Assembly (NCBI GenBank): GCA_026027325.1
Contig: JAMSLZ010000005.1
Location: 372,001-436,000, forward strand
Length of the DNA stretch: 64,000 bases
DNA from: Actinomucor elegans
Taxonomy: Eukaryota > Mucoromycota > Mucoromycetes > Mucorales > Mucoraceae
Direction of reading: 5' to 3'
Part shown: in pieces, positions 1-11,539 of the stretch
Layout of the letters: each line of letters opens with the position of its first letter
How positions within the stretch are numbered: position 1 is the first letter of the stretch
Notes under the pieces: model-generated
Seen by the model: only the letters and a program-made list of their open reading frames with translations
The model's database searches: none
Told to the model about the DNA's origin: nothing
Made by a program: the position numbers and the translations under genes

Positions 1-29
1 TTTTGCTAATGTTTAAACTATTCAAATAG

Positions 30-420
30 TCCAAGGGTACCAGTTCCTTCGGTAAGCGTCACACCAAGACCCACACTCTCTGCAGACGTTGCGGTAACCG
101 CTCTTTCCACAAGCAAAAGAAGACCTGTGCTCAATGTGGCTATCCTGCCGCTAAGATCAGATCTTGTAAGTTTGGACATTTTATTTAAAGAGGAACACGA
201 AACATTGACCATATCATATTTACCATAGTCAACTGGTCCGAAAAGGGTCAACGTAGAAAGACCACCGGTACCGGTCGCATGGCTCACTTGAAGGATGTTC
301 AACGTCGTTTCAAGAATGGTTTCCGTGAAGGTAAGTTTATATTACGTTTTCATTTACACATTATATTGATTGTTTTGTTTAGGTACCCAAGCCAAGAAGC
401 AAGTTGCTGCCTCTGCTTAA
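30..420 (+). CDS. RPL37: Ribosomal protein eL37 (RPL37), 5' end outside window
   Basis: Component of the large cytosolic ribosomal subunit that binds rRNA through a zinc ribbon. Exons are 30-165, 229-330 and 383-420, with canonical gtaagt...tag introns. The joined product runs from [15 protein letters not shown] to the C-terminal [10 protein letters not shown]. The four zinc ligands appear as CRRC and CAQC, followed by the conserved KIRSFNW and [14 protein letters not shown] stretches typical of eL37. An acceptor (caaatag) sits directly before residue 2, so the initiator ATG is probably alone or nearly alone on an upstream exon outside the window. This is a common layout for fungal ribosomal protein genes. 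Length matches the family (about 90 aa). Highly confident. Confidence 0.95.
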
Positions 421-1639
421 ATTTTCTGATAACGAATTGATACAAGTTTTTGTTCTGAACATTTTTTCCCTTTTACTTTAACAAACATTAAAAGACGAGA
501 GAACCAAAGAACGTATTTTTATTCGAAACCAAAAGAGAGTATACTCATTTTTTTCTTTTTACAATGAATGAAAGTGGGCTTTTTAGTTTGAGAGTGTTGT
601 TACTAAGTTATTTGATTGAAGCAATAATTGTAGATGAAGAAAAAAAATGAAATGCGTTTTTTTTTTTTTGTTTTTTTTTGTTTTTGTTTATCACCTGCCA
701 TCAGACGGAAACATGAACCATGCAGTGAGGGATGAACTCACGAGTAATATAATATACCTTATTTTGCTATTAGTTAGTAACACTAATTACGCGAATATCT
801 AATAGATATAGCTGTTCTTCCTCAGAATGAAGTACTCAACAAATGTGGTGATTGACAAGGATCGATCGAAATACCTATATATCTTTTAAACTATGTCATT
901 TAATTTGTAATACTAATACACTGGCTGTATTTTATTTAAATAAAGATTTTAATAGATGCAGCAGTTCATTTTGAGCATTAAGTACTGTTCAATTGTAGTA
1001 ATTGGTTGTGGTTAGTTGGGAAATCTAGATTATCATACTAGTGTATATAAATTGTACATGTATAATTTGCAGTTAATTACTGATAAATACAAGCTACCTT
1101 CTATAATCCAATTAAACAGATGTTTTTATATATAAAAAGTTCATATTGAGTATGGACTATTATTCAAATGAATAGAAAGATCTATGGATCATTAGATTTA
1201 ATTTACCTGAAATGCATGTAAGCTACATGAAATACAACTAACTGCCGCTGCTAATATATACTTTACTAAATATATTGTAGTTGAATGATTGTTCTAGCAG
1301 ATACAGCAATAAAAAGCGAGAAAATCTCAAAAGTACAAGGCAAGGAGCGTATCTATGCGCCTGTAGCACTTGGGCACTTTGAAAGTTTCTATCAAAGTAT
1401 TTCATTCGGAAACATACACCTTATTCTATATATTTCTCGGACACGGGACATATCTCAGTCCATGGTTGATTTCACTCTCGATTTTGTTCGGACTGAACAA
1501 ACTAATATGTCTGAAAGTGAAATGCTTACTGCTGCTCTGATGGGCCTACTTTAGTCTGAGCCCAAAAACTTTAGGTCGCTGATATACACGACTATTTTTT
1601 TTCTAGCGTCTTCTATTCTGTTTATTTTATTCTACCAGA
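421..1639. other. Intergenic, AT-rich, with repeat array
   Basis: No gene is supported here. It holds homopolymer runs near 655-685 and a three-unit copy of the dispersed ~170-bp repeat (about 800-1290). An 89-codon ATG-initiated reading frame (1285-1554, +) abuts the repeat. It resembles no family I recognise and may be chance or a decayed remnant. Confidence 0.6.
800..1290 (+). repeat. Dispersed ~170-bp repeat, three divergent units
   Basis: Three related segments begin near 814, 964 and 1140 with a GTTCNTNNTGAGNATNNANTACT-like start. They continue into a GATCGRTYGA / AGATCTATGGATCATTAG core and an AAATGCATGTAA tail. Unit spacing is roughly 150-175 bp. The same motif order occurs in at least seven other spacers of the window. 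Confidence 0.7.
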
Positions 1640-2537
1640 ATGGCAAAGAAAGGACCTAACAGTAAGGCTGAAGCTGGTAATGCCAAGAAGGCTGCCGCCA
1701 AGGCCGAAAAGGATAACAAGAAGGCTTCCGCTGCCGAAGCTGCCGAAGCCGAAAAATGGGCTCAAGGTGCCAAGGGTAAGAACAACAAGAAGGAAGAAGC
1801 TGAGGCTAAGAAGGTATGTATAAACCAGGATGCTAATCAATGGAGTAAATCTTACTCATTGGGATGTGTAGGCCGCTGCTGCTGCTAAAAAGGCCGAGGC
1901 CGCTAAACTCTTGGTAAGATCTAGGTTATTTTTATACGAGTAGAACTTTAACGAGTATTACTGTTTATTAGGCCGAAGAGGAAAAGGAATTCAAAAAGAA
2001 GCCTACTTTGAAGGGTGTTGATGTAAGTGCATATTAGGGTTATAAAGCGTAACTAGTGTGCTAAGGATCAATGACAGAAAAAAGCTGCTCAAAAGTCTGC
2101 TAAGCATGAAGCCGCTGGACAAGCTAGACGTGTCATTCCCGAGTTCTCTGCTACAGGTATCGATGATGCTTTAGACCTTTTGTCTATCGACGATAGTTCA
2201 GTAAAGGCTAAAGATGTTGAAAAGCATCCTGAGCGTCGTTTCAAGGCTGCTTTGGCTGCTTTTGAAGAACGCGAATTACCCAGATTCAAGGCCGAGAATC
2301 CCGGTTTGCGTTTGAGTCAATTGAAGGATTTGATGTACAAGGCTTTCCAAAAGTCGCCCGACAATCCTTTTAACCAAGCCAACGTATTGGCTTACAATGC
2401 CACCCAAGAAGAGGCCAAGTTCATGAAAAGTAAGCATAAGTTGTACTGGTTTTTTTTTGACAAATTACGTGTTTTAACTGTTACTTTGAATAGCTAATAA
2501 GAACAAGAGTATCGAAGACCGCCTTCGTACCAACTAA
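1640..2537 (+). CDS. CCDC124-family ribosome-associated protein
   Basis: Homologue of CCDC124 (yeast Lso2 is the short relative), a factor that binds idle or recovering 80S ribosomes. Exons are 1640-1813, 1872-1913, 1972-2022, 2078-2429 and 2494-2537, giving 220 aa. Residues 1 to about 90 form a long Lys/Ala/Glu helix, as in the family. The C-terminal half carries the diagnostic HPERRFKAALAAFEERELPR, then PGLRLSQLKDLMYKAF and the SPDNPFNQ box. All junctions keep frame. The start is the only ATG before the helix. Two very short internal exons (42 and 51 nt) split the helix. The GT49 gene converges from downstream, 198 bp between stop codons. The family call is strong; the role is inferred from the family. 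Confidence 0.9.
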
Positions 2538-2614
2538 TATATTACATTATCGAGCACAAACGCATTCCAGTGCAAACTCCATATTATAGATACATAATAT
2601 GGGTATACATATTC

Positions 2615-2620
2615 AATAAA
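2615..2620 (+). promoter_or_regulatory. Putative poly(A) signal AATAAA
   Basis: AATAAA lies 78 nt after the CCDC124-family stop codon, in the short spacer shared with the convergent GT49 gene. Confidence 0.4.
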
Positions 2621-2735
2621 GCAAAGTCTTGTTTTTACTATATATTATTCTTTTTCCCAGATAAAAACAAGGTGGTAATTACAAATGACTCTAAAGATGG
2701 AAAAGGTGATGGAGTATGTATACTTATGAAAACGA

Positions 2736-4151
2736 TTATTGAACACGGGAAACCACTTCTCTAAAACCTTTGATTTTGGCGCATTCCTTCTTCAAGTTAT
2801 CTGCGACATCAGTATCCCATAAACCAGCTGAAATCATTAAGCGAGAGTAACGAAGACACACTTCTTCTCTAAAGTAATCATAAAGCTTCTTGTTGTATTT
2901 ACGCTAATAGAAGAAGATAATGAGTTCAAGGCTTTTTGCAAAAACTGAATGTCTAGTTACCTCTTTTGCTCTAGTGTCTTCTGGGTAATGGTGAGTTTGA
3001 TGGATCAAAAAGTCATTTGGAAGTACCCAATAATCAATACCAGCCAGATAGATTTCATAAAGACAAGCAGCCTTATTAGCACCATAACCAATAAACCGTT
3101 CGTCGCACCAAGGTGTACCTTCTTTTTTATAAATGACGTAGGGTTCATAAGAATAATTGTAGTCGGTCACCTTGTAGTGTTTTGATGATTGATACCATTT
3201 TTTGTAATCTGTTGATGCGTGTCCTCTTGTCCAGCCCAAATGGAACATGTCAATCTTCTCAGTCACGACAATGTTCATTAATGCTTCTTTATCTTTTGGA
3301 AAGAGTCTCCAGTCTTCACCATCTTCTTCCAATATGTATTCAAATGCAGGCACAACAATAGCACCTCTTCCACTACGTAGCTTTTCCATCAATTCCTCAT
3401 TCTTTCGTAATGACTCTCTAAAATCCGTACACAAATGGAAATCGACATCCAACATCATTAGATAGTCTGTTCTGGCAAAGAATTTGGCAACGTTTCTCCA
3501 CATATTGAATTGACGATCAAACTTATCTACCACAAGGTGAATATCGACATATCTTCCCATATCTGGATTGTCATTGTACATGGCATGCAAGTCGTTTAAA
3601 ATAACGTCTTTTGTGTGATCATCATTAACATGGATTGCAACTGAGATAGGGCCCTTGTAACGAGTGGCCAATCGACTTAAAACTGAGAATCGGTTATGCG
3701 TAACTAGAGTAGCGATAGTTACATCTTCTTGATCAAACTGTTCCGAAGCTTTGAAATAGTAAGGGATCACTTTACTTGGTCCCATGGAGTCTGAGAACAC
3801 TTTGCTCAATACTAAATCTTCTGGAATCGATTGATTTTGTCCACCTATCCTTTCAAAATTAAATATATGTATATTTTTTTTTTTGGGGACTCTCATTGAC
3901 ATTCGATAACTACCTTCAGCGTTTGTCCATGCTACAATTTGTTGAGAATGATACTTTTGTTGAAGTTGATTCACACTCACAGAGGAGGATCTTTCTGAAA
4001 ACGATTGACTATTCAGTAGTGATGATGAGGAAGAAGTCTGGAACCAGCCGAAACCAAGCAAATGAATAGTAGCATAAAATAAAGAGCCAGCCAAATAAAT
4101 ACTGAACAATATTTTAACCACTTTAGAAACCGTTAATGTTTCCTTTGTCAT
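2736..4151 (-). CDS. Glycosyltransferase family 49 (LARGE/B4GAT1-like), type II membrane protein
   Basis: Predicted Golgi glycosyltransferase. Exons on the minus strand are 4151-2961 and 2903-2736, giving 452 aa. I start at the ATG at 4151; upstream in-frame codons lack an ATG. Residues about 9-33 form one hydrophobic signal anchor, followed by a Ser-rich stem, then the catalytic domain. The DxD metal/nucleotide-sugar motif is MLDVDFHLC near residues 235-237. Further GT49-like blocks are GRGAIVVPAFEY, GHASTDYKKWY, SYEPYVIYKK and DERFIGYGANKAACLYE. The 55-nt intron (2904-2960) removes an early stop and restores a plausible tail ending VVSRVQ. GT49 enzymes transfer GlcA or GlcNAc-type sugars; the fungal substrate is unknown. 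Family call is good, substrate not assigned. Confidence 0.85.
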
Positions 4152-5321
4152 AGTCAAATATAAAAATAAAAAAAAAGGCACAGAAAAACGAAGAGAAAAG
4201 TCAAAACAAACTAAAACCTTTAAAGTGGTAATTAGGAGGGGCCTTATTTAAGAAAGGTTATTCTGTACGACATTAAAAACACTCAAAATACCCGAAGTTT
4301 GTATCACAGACTTGATTCGAAGAGCTGGTTCTGGCTTCTCGGTAAAAGTTTTTTTAATTGACTTGTACACCTAATAGACTACCGCTACCTTTTGGCATAT
4401 GAATGCTCGATATGTCAAAACAAAAATACAACCGCTTCTTCCAGTCTAGCATTACTATTTTTTTTTTAAGAATGTATACTAATCCAAAAGCCTTTCTACC
4501 TGATCACTAAACTTTTTAAAAAAAAAGCCGAAAGATTCAATTAGACCTATGCTTAAAAAAAAAAAAAAATATGAAGAAGCTACTTAATCAACAAAAGAAT
4601 TAGCGTAGATCTGAGATTTTTCAAATGAAATACTTCATTTCGCACAAGGATTTCTAATTTGATATGGTATTGAATCGAGATTGGTTGAAAGATCTATAGA
4701 TGATTAGATCTGTTGGTATAAAATACGTAATTTAGGGTCAGTTATTAACAAAATAAAGTAATTTCATTGCATTACAGCTAATTGCTAATTTGAATAGATG
4801 CAGCTGTTCAATTTGAGTATAGAATACTCATGAGATGTTGAACAAAGATCGGTTGAGAGATCTATAGGCATAATGTGCGTAAAAACTAAATGATTTAATG
4901 CCAATCATTATGTATAGTCATTGTAATTCAACTAAATGAATATTGGGTAGATTTAATATCCCATTTTAAACCTGTGTCAGTCATTTGACGTCACATTAAA
5001 CTAGAATCACTCAAGGATGGCAAAAAAGTCATGAGCCAATTTCTAAAAAAAATTCATATGGATGTACCGCAATGTAGTTTCATCATACTTGAAAATGTAC
5101 AAACAAGTAAAAACCTAGAACTCAAATCAAGCGAGTTCAGCAACCAAGATAGGTAGTTGAGCGTATATACCAAAATTCTTCTATCGTGAAAATTTTGCGA
5201 TTCTATTATGACTTCACCGTAACTCATCAAACAGAGAAAATTTAGTTACAAGCAAAACAAAAACTGATTCATAGTTTTTTACAGGGTAAGCCAAGTAATA
5301 GTTTATTATGAAGACAGTAGT
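4152..5321. other. Intergenic with dispersed repeat
   Basis: AT-rich spacer between the start of the GT49 gene and the 3' end of the next minus-strand gene. It contains two or more units of the dispersed repeat (about 4600-5080) and long A/T runs. No gene seen. Confidence 0.6.
4600..5080 (+). repeat. Dispersed ~170-bp repeat, about three units
   Basis: Cores GAAAGATCTATAGATGATTAG (about 4688) and GAGAGATCTATAGG (about 4857) are one unit apart. Each is preceded by a TTGAATCGAGATTGG / AAAGATCGGTTG segment and a GTTCA-TTTGAG start. A partial third unit (near 4990) shares the GACATTAA-like box and the TTTCTAAAAAAAATTC tail with the copy near 59.4 kb. Confidence 0.7.
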
Positions 5322-8300
5322 TTACTTCTTGTTCATTAACTTCTTTGTATACTTAAAGAAAATCATTTTTCCATCATAAGACGTCAAATATTTCCTACCT
5401 TCATTAAAGACTTGTCCTAGTGTTTCTTCCAAGCTTTCCGCCAGTTGTGGACAGCAAGTGATGGTCAATTTTGTCAGTAATAGCAAATTAATCCATACGA
5501 AAGCGTTTCTACGATTCGTTTCCAGTACGGATCTGCTTTGCATATTTGAACCCAAGTTGACCAAATCCATATATTTCATTCGAATCATCTCTATCATGCG
5601 CCCCCTGTGTTCATCATCATATTTGCTAAAATCAGCCGACAAAACGGATTCCGCCGTTGATCTGTTCCATTTATCTTCAACAAGCGGCAGCGATAGCATA
5701 ACAGCCAACATCAAGCAATTGATCGAGTCGAGGGTATTCTTTTCGTTATAAAGAGCAGCCATTGTATGGGCCAGTGGAAATAATTGAGGGCGTGTTGCTA
5801 TCTTGTTGGCATCCAACAAGAACTTCAATAGCACATTAGATGAATTGTTTAGTTTGAACTGTAATTCTGCTATCATCTCGCCAATTTCTGGTTGTAAAGT
5901 ACGACTTGTTTCCATCCTTTTCATCAATAAAAGAGCACCAGCTATTTTGTAATTGTTGGTGCAACTCAGGAACGAAAACATGGTACGAATCACGCTAATA
6001 AACAAGGGCTTTTCGCGCGTATCTCTACACATCCTATTGCCAAAATGACTGAATAAAGATAATAGCAGATTGGTGGCAGCATAAAGCGTATCTTTATCGA
6101 GAGGGGTTTCTTCGTTAAAAGTTTCTGTCCAATCAAGAGCAAACAAAGGTGTAGACATGACTGGATCTGCATTTTTGACAAGCTGGATCATCCATGAACT
6201 ACAGACAGAGCGTGGCAAGGCCTTTGTGATAAGATAATGCAAGATGAGCATCCATACATATAGCTTGTCCTTTTCCAATAGAGTTAATCCAGTAGCATTA
6301 CTCAATGAAAACATTGAGGATTTCATAGTAATTGATGAACCCGTCAATAGATCTAATGCTTGCTCAATGCCATAGAGTCGTATCACTCGGGTTAAGATTT
6401 GAGTTGTCTTACAGGAAGCAATAACAGATTCTAATATCCAAAAAAGAAAAAAAAATCAATGTCTTTTTAGTTTCAATACGAGCAGCCATTCCATACCATT
6501 TGATGTGAGTGAGGCTTTTGATTGATCAATACGCTGCAATAAAGACTTGATACGTTTCATTTGATCCTCCAAAGTGATTGCTTCCATTACATATTGCCAT
6601 TCAACATCAACACAGAGAGAGAGGTTTTTCTCGCATTCTATATACTCTAGCTGAAATTGAGGGCTACCGGGGCCATAGATGTACAAACATAGTTCTAAAT
6701 TCAAGGCGGCATAGAATTGATTTGTTGGATAATCTTGTCTAAAGGCTCGAACAAGGTTATAAGTATTTTGAAGCTTTTCAGGGAAAAGCGCTAAACCGTC
6801 ATCGTGACGGATATGAAAGGTACTGAGATCAATGTCATAAGGTATCGATAAGAGAATAGCTGAAATTATGGAATCCAAAGACGGATCAAACTGTTGACCC
6901 TGAGCTTTACAAGCCAATAAATTGAATAAAGGGCTTTCGTACGATTGCTTTGTCATTTCAAACAACATGGGTAGGCCCTATTTGGTTTTACATCAATCAA
7001 TATGTTGACATTTCATTGAGTGTGTTGTACTTACTGCTGGTAGAACAAACGTTTGGTTTCTTTGTTTACATTCCCAATCATCAGTAGATGCCTACAGATG
7101 AATAAGTGTCTATTAAATGAAACAAAAGACTCTTTTTTATGACAAACCTCATCTAATGATAGCACATTCATTGGCATCGTGTATCCATTTAGTGTCAGTA
7201 GACGAAAAGGTCTTGGTAAAGACCGATCTTCAATTGGATCAGCGTCCTTCTGGTTATTATTATCAAAAATCCGTACTGTAACAAGCTGTTCTATGTCCCG
7301 TATAACGCTAGATAAAGTTTCAAAATCTTCTGCACGTGTGGCATTGGAATCATTTAATCCAGCATATGGTGTTTCTCTGCGATTGCGAGGTATAGATTCA
7401 GACGGTGGTGGTACAATCTCTGGTGGTGGCGGTGGTGGTGGAGAAGGTGGAGGTGGTAATTCAGTGGGTGGTGGAGGTGGTGGAGGTGGAGGCGGTAAAG
7501 GATAGAATGGTGACGGTGTTATATCCATATGAGGCAGAGGATGGTAATAATTTGGCATGGGAGATCCAAAATGAGGCAATACGGGCAGTGGAGGTGGAAT
7601 AGGGTTCATTTGCTGATAAAAAGATGGTGGTATCTGATGCTGGAACGGTTGTGGAGGTGGAGCATGCACGTAAGCCTCTCTTCTTCGTTTTGCAGGTGGA
7701 ACATAGTTGGTGTATGACTTTCTCTTTGTCCCTGGCTCATGATTAGGTATTGCTGGTTGTTGATTCGGCGTTTTCTTTTCAGTTTCTTTTCGGTTTTTGC
7801 TTATAGAAAGCTTGACTTTAATACCCAATAATTTTAGTCTTTGTTCCTTTAGGTCTGCTTCTGCTTTTGCAGCCTGATCCTCCAGCTCTTTGACTTCCAA
7901 ATCAATCGACTTGATTTTCTCTTTATCGGCTTTTACTGATGGATCATCTTCTATCAAGGCATCTTCTGTTATTGATGGCACATTACTCTTAAAAGTACTG
8001 GTATTATTTGAATCATCCTCTTCCGTATCACTATCACTATCAATTGTAATTATACTCGAACTAGGTACTGGTTTTGAAAATTTAGTTTTTGACAAAGATA
8101 CTGCTGAATCATCCATTGATTGTATATTTAGCGCGTTTTCTTGAGCAGCTATTGCAGCTTGGCTGTTTTGAATAACCACCTTTTCTTCTAAAGTAGAATT
8201 TACGGCATTTGTTTTATTGGATTCGCCATTGGGTGTTTGTATTTCAACTACTGAACTCGATGTCTCTGGAGTTGGGCTATCAGTGAGTTGCCGGGAAACT

Positions 8301-8644
8301 TCGGTAGAAGTCGCTCCCATCCTTTGAGCTATTCTTTCCTGGATAGCTCGTTTTAAACTTTCTAGTTCTCTTAGCTTGTTAATATGGGATTGTCTGGCCT
8401 GTATGGTAGGTCTCGGGGAGGCAGAAGAAACCTGCATAATAGGTCTCGGAGAAGGAGAGGAAACTTCAGTAGTATCATTGAAGGGACCATACATAGTTTC
8501 AATCTCGGGATCAGTAACGTCGTCATCGCTTAGAAGGAATACGTATTGTTTATATTCTTCTTCCACCAAAGGCCTATTTAAGGTAAAAGGAGGGCGACTG
8601 TATCCATCAATACTATTACTATCGTCGCTCTCTATATCAATCAT
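5322..8644 (-). CDS. Proline-rich, helical-repeat protein; tentative Red1/ZFC3H1-like nuclear RNA-decay adaptor
   Basis: A 1047-aa protein from minus-strand exons 8644-7148, 7091-7035, 6977-6497 and 6430-5322. The last intron (donor gtatgg, 66 nt) removes an in-frame TGA beside a T9 tract. Order of parts: acidic Ser-rich N-terminus; two SSxSPRPxxQ repeats; a Glu/Lys coiled-coil (roughly residues 290-340); a basic stretch ending KRRREAY, a possible nuclear signal; a Pro-rich block with runs of 12 and 7 prolines; then a mostly helical C-terminal half resembling TPR/HAT solenoids. The QSYESPLFN motif after the Pro-rich region recalls ZFC3H1/Red1 proteins, but the Cys-Cys-Cys-His finger of those proteins is not visible. 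The gene model is solid; the family name is a guess. A transposable element begins 108 bp upstream of the start codon. Confidence 0.6.
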
Positions 8645-8751
8645 CCTCGCGCTTATGATATAACAATAAAAAGGACAAAAAAAATATATTATCGTACGGC
8701 CTTGGTTTTTTTTAACCAGATTCAACGGTCACATTAGGCACTCTTCGACTA

Positions 8752-10465
8752 TTGTTCTTTTCAGCAAATTTGAGAATAGACCCGGGAAAAAATGAGAAAA
8801 TTCAAAATTAGAACTAAGTTGATATAAAATGAGAAAAGCTCAAGAAAGACATACAATGTACAAAGGGCTGCTATAAATTTTCTTCTGTATCTAAACATCT
8901 GTCAAAAAAAAAGAAAAAAAAAAAAAACTCAAGAAATGCTTTATCCAGCCTTGACAGTCTTTCTGGGTAACACTTGAACATAACCCCGTAATTCTAAGAG
9001 TGAGAGCACCACCTGTGCCGAAATGTCTTCTCTTGACCTCACATTTGACTTTTTGGCCAGAATAGTTTGATCAGGTTAAGGAAAGGAGAATATGGTGGTA
9101 GATAAGTGCATTTATAACCTCTGTTTTCGATCAAATTTCTAATGGTTGCAGGTTTATGTATAGGCACATTATCCATTATGAGATAATGTCCTTTCATATC
9201 GTTTTTATCAATCACATCCATGACGTTATTTAAGTAAGGTAGTATCTTGTTCTAGCCTTAATTTCTGCAATTGTCTGCACAATCTTTGCATTAGCTCTTC
9301 TCCTCTTAATCCCAGTGGTAATTGTAATAGGTTTTTTCAAAGATATATTAATAATACCAGTACTTGAAATGACACCTAAGATGGCAATATAAGTACTTCT
9401 AGGCGCATATACAGCAGCCGTAGCTAGTTTCCCTTTTTTCGAGCAACCACGAGTACGTGATATATGTAGGTTGAACCCAGCTTCATCAAGAAAAACACAA
9501 TTCTTCTCAAAATCTATTTCTTTGTCTGTTAGTCACTCAAGGATAAATTCCTTTCTTTTTTGAATTATCTCTGGCGAGTTTCTTGCAGTTGTTATGATCT
9601 CTAACTTCATAGACAATACACAGTTTTTTTTTTATGTGTCTGCATAATTCGGATTTGCTGGGAATTAAACTTAGAAAGGCCTTGTTCGGCCTTTCCCACA
9701 TTTCAGTAATTGTAATGGTTGGATTTCATCTACAATACCAATCAAGAACACGATATGCTCTTCTTTAAGGTTAGAGACGGTACCTACTGTGGACGACCCT
9801 GCTTTTTCATTTTATTTCTGGGTTATTCTTAATTTTTTTCTTGCACTTTCTCAAATTTAGTAATCTGTTAAACTTGCGTTTCACGAATCTTTAAAAGCAT
9901 CCCTAACGATTGAGGTCTATTAAAATTAATTTAATAGGCATAGTTGCGAGTTAATAGTCCTTTTTATGTTCTGCCGCAGCGGAACCTATTATTTTGGCAG
10001 GAAAAAATATTTTTTTTTTTTGACTTATTAGACCTGTCTAAATTTATTAAATTTAATAGATTGGAGGCAACTGATTAAGATAATAACCTGGAAAATAGAT
10101 ACAATGGATGACAGAAAATCGCTAATAGACTATTAACTTAATTGTTAATAGGTCCATTGGGGATACTCTTAGAAAGCAAAGATTACATAGTCTCTAAATT
10201 TATAATCCTGCAATCTTTTACAAAGACTCTTTATTTAGAAAAGGTTGTAACCTTGAGTCTGAACAACGATATAACTCTTTAGGGTTTTCCAGGTAGATAG
10301 ACATTATTTCTCCAATAGTTTTCTTTTCTTTTCAATTAGGTTTGGAGTAGGTGCAGATCAAAGATAAACGCAATAATGAAAAAGCTTTTATTTTTAAATG
10401 CTTGGAATTTCTGTACAAACTAAATTTCTTCCATCTTTAAAAATATAATGCATTCAATTTATTCG
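8752..10465 (+). repeat. Left inverted arm of the element
   Basis: Matches the reverse complement of 14137-15847 to its inner limit, where both end in the same sequence (rc CGAATAAATTGAATGCATTA) and then diverge. It contains the minus-strand transposase pseudogene and several CTATTAA-type short inverted repeats around 9910-10150. Confidence 0.9.
9039..9810 (-). pseudogene. Tc1/mariner (DDE_3) transposase remnant, left arm
   Basis: Mirror copy of the right-arm pseudogene at 14792-15562. Catalytic-domain landmarks are VFLDEAGFNLHISRTRG (first Asp) and LIMDNVPIHKP (second Asp), followed 34 residues later by LPPYSPFLNLIKLFW. The expected acidic residue there is replaced by Lys (NLIK instead of the usual NPIE). 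At least two frameshifts and one in-frame stop break the frame. Not functional as read. Confidence 0.85.
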
Positions 10466-10602
10466 CTTTAATCTAATTTCTTTTGTTGATAGATGTTCAT
10501 AGATGAGCGTTTGTCTTAATTCATTGTCAAAAGTAATCAAAATGATAAATCGGTATATTAAAAATGTTAGGGTATATGTATACCGTCATATCCAGTGAGT
10601 CA
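10466..10602. other. Unique spacer between left arm and tandem repeats
   Basis: AT-rich sequence with no reading frame or repeat that I can support. Confidence 0.5.
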
Positions 10603-11536
10603 ATGAAAACTATAAGAGCACAACATTTCACCTTTTAAACAATGACAGCTACAGTCCTTGCTTAAAAAGCTCTCACCCGAAGATGGTATTGAGAATCATG
10701 ATAGCCAGAAGCTATCATAGTAGCCATTCTCAATAGCACTGAAAAGTTCCATCTTCCCAAAAAGATGTACTCATCTTTTTGCAAACCTAAAAAGGAGTAA
10801 GCGAGTGTTCTGCTCTAGGGATACTATGGCACTGATATTCAGTGCCTAAAATGGTTATTACTCCTATAACAAATAGCAACGCAATTGTTGAGGGCAACAG
10901 GTTAATTCTTAGTTTCAATGGAACATTAATACAAAATACAATTACCTGTTAAACATTTGTATAAAAACTATGAGAACACAACATTTCACCTTTTAAACAA
11001 TGACAGCTACAGTCCTTGCTTAAAAAGCTCTCACCCGAAGATGGTATTGAGAATCATGATAGCCAGAAGCTATCATAGTAGCCATTCTCAATAGCACTGA
11101 AAAGTTCCATCTTCCCAAAAAGATGTACTCATCTTTTTGCAAACCTAAAAAGGAGTAAGCGAGTGTTCTGCTCTAGGGATACTATGGCACTGATATTCAG
11201 TGCCTAAAATGGTTATTACTCCTATAACAAATAGCAACGCAATTGTTGAGGGCAACAGGTTAATTCTTAGTTTCAATGGAACATTAATACAAAATACAAT
11301 TACCTGTTAAACATTTGTATAAAAACTATGAGAACACAACATTTCACCTTTTAAACAATGACAGCTACAGTCCTTGCTTAAAAAGCTCTCACCCGAAGAT
11401 GGTATTGAGAATCATGATAGCCAGAAGCTATCATAGTAGCCATTCTCAATAGCACTGAAAAGTTCCATCTTCCCAAAAAGATGTACTCATCTTTTTGCAA
11501 ACCTAAAAAGGAGTAAGCGAGTGTTCTGTTCTAGGA
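10603..11536. repeat. 358-bp tandem repeat, 2.6 copies, hairpin-rich
   Basis: The marker ACATTTCACC recurs at 10623, 10981 and 11339, so the period is exactly 358 bp. Copies differ by only a few bases. The third is cut short near 11536. Each unit contains several inverted repeats: TATTGAGAAT ... ATTCTCAATA enclosing TGATAGC ... GCTATCA; AAAAAGATG-tact-CATCTTTTT; GGCACTGA-ta-TTCAGTGCC; and AACAGGT ... ACCTGTT. No coding potential. Confidence 0.9.
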
Positions 11537-11539
11537 ATC

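Noticed and set aside
1285..1554. 89-codon ATG frame next to a repeat array
   Set aside because: No recognisable motif, no splice context and low information content; kept only as a remark.
6431..6496. In-frame TGA next to a T9 run splitting the 1047-aa gene
   Set aside because: A 66-nt intron with donor gtatgg and acceptor attag removes the stop and keeps the phase.
9840..9870. Possible inner terminal repeat that would make each arm a complete mariner element
   Set aside because: Only CTCAAATTT matches the outer terminus; the rest does not align, so I treat the arms as parts of one larger element.
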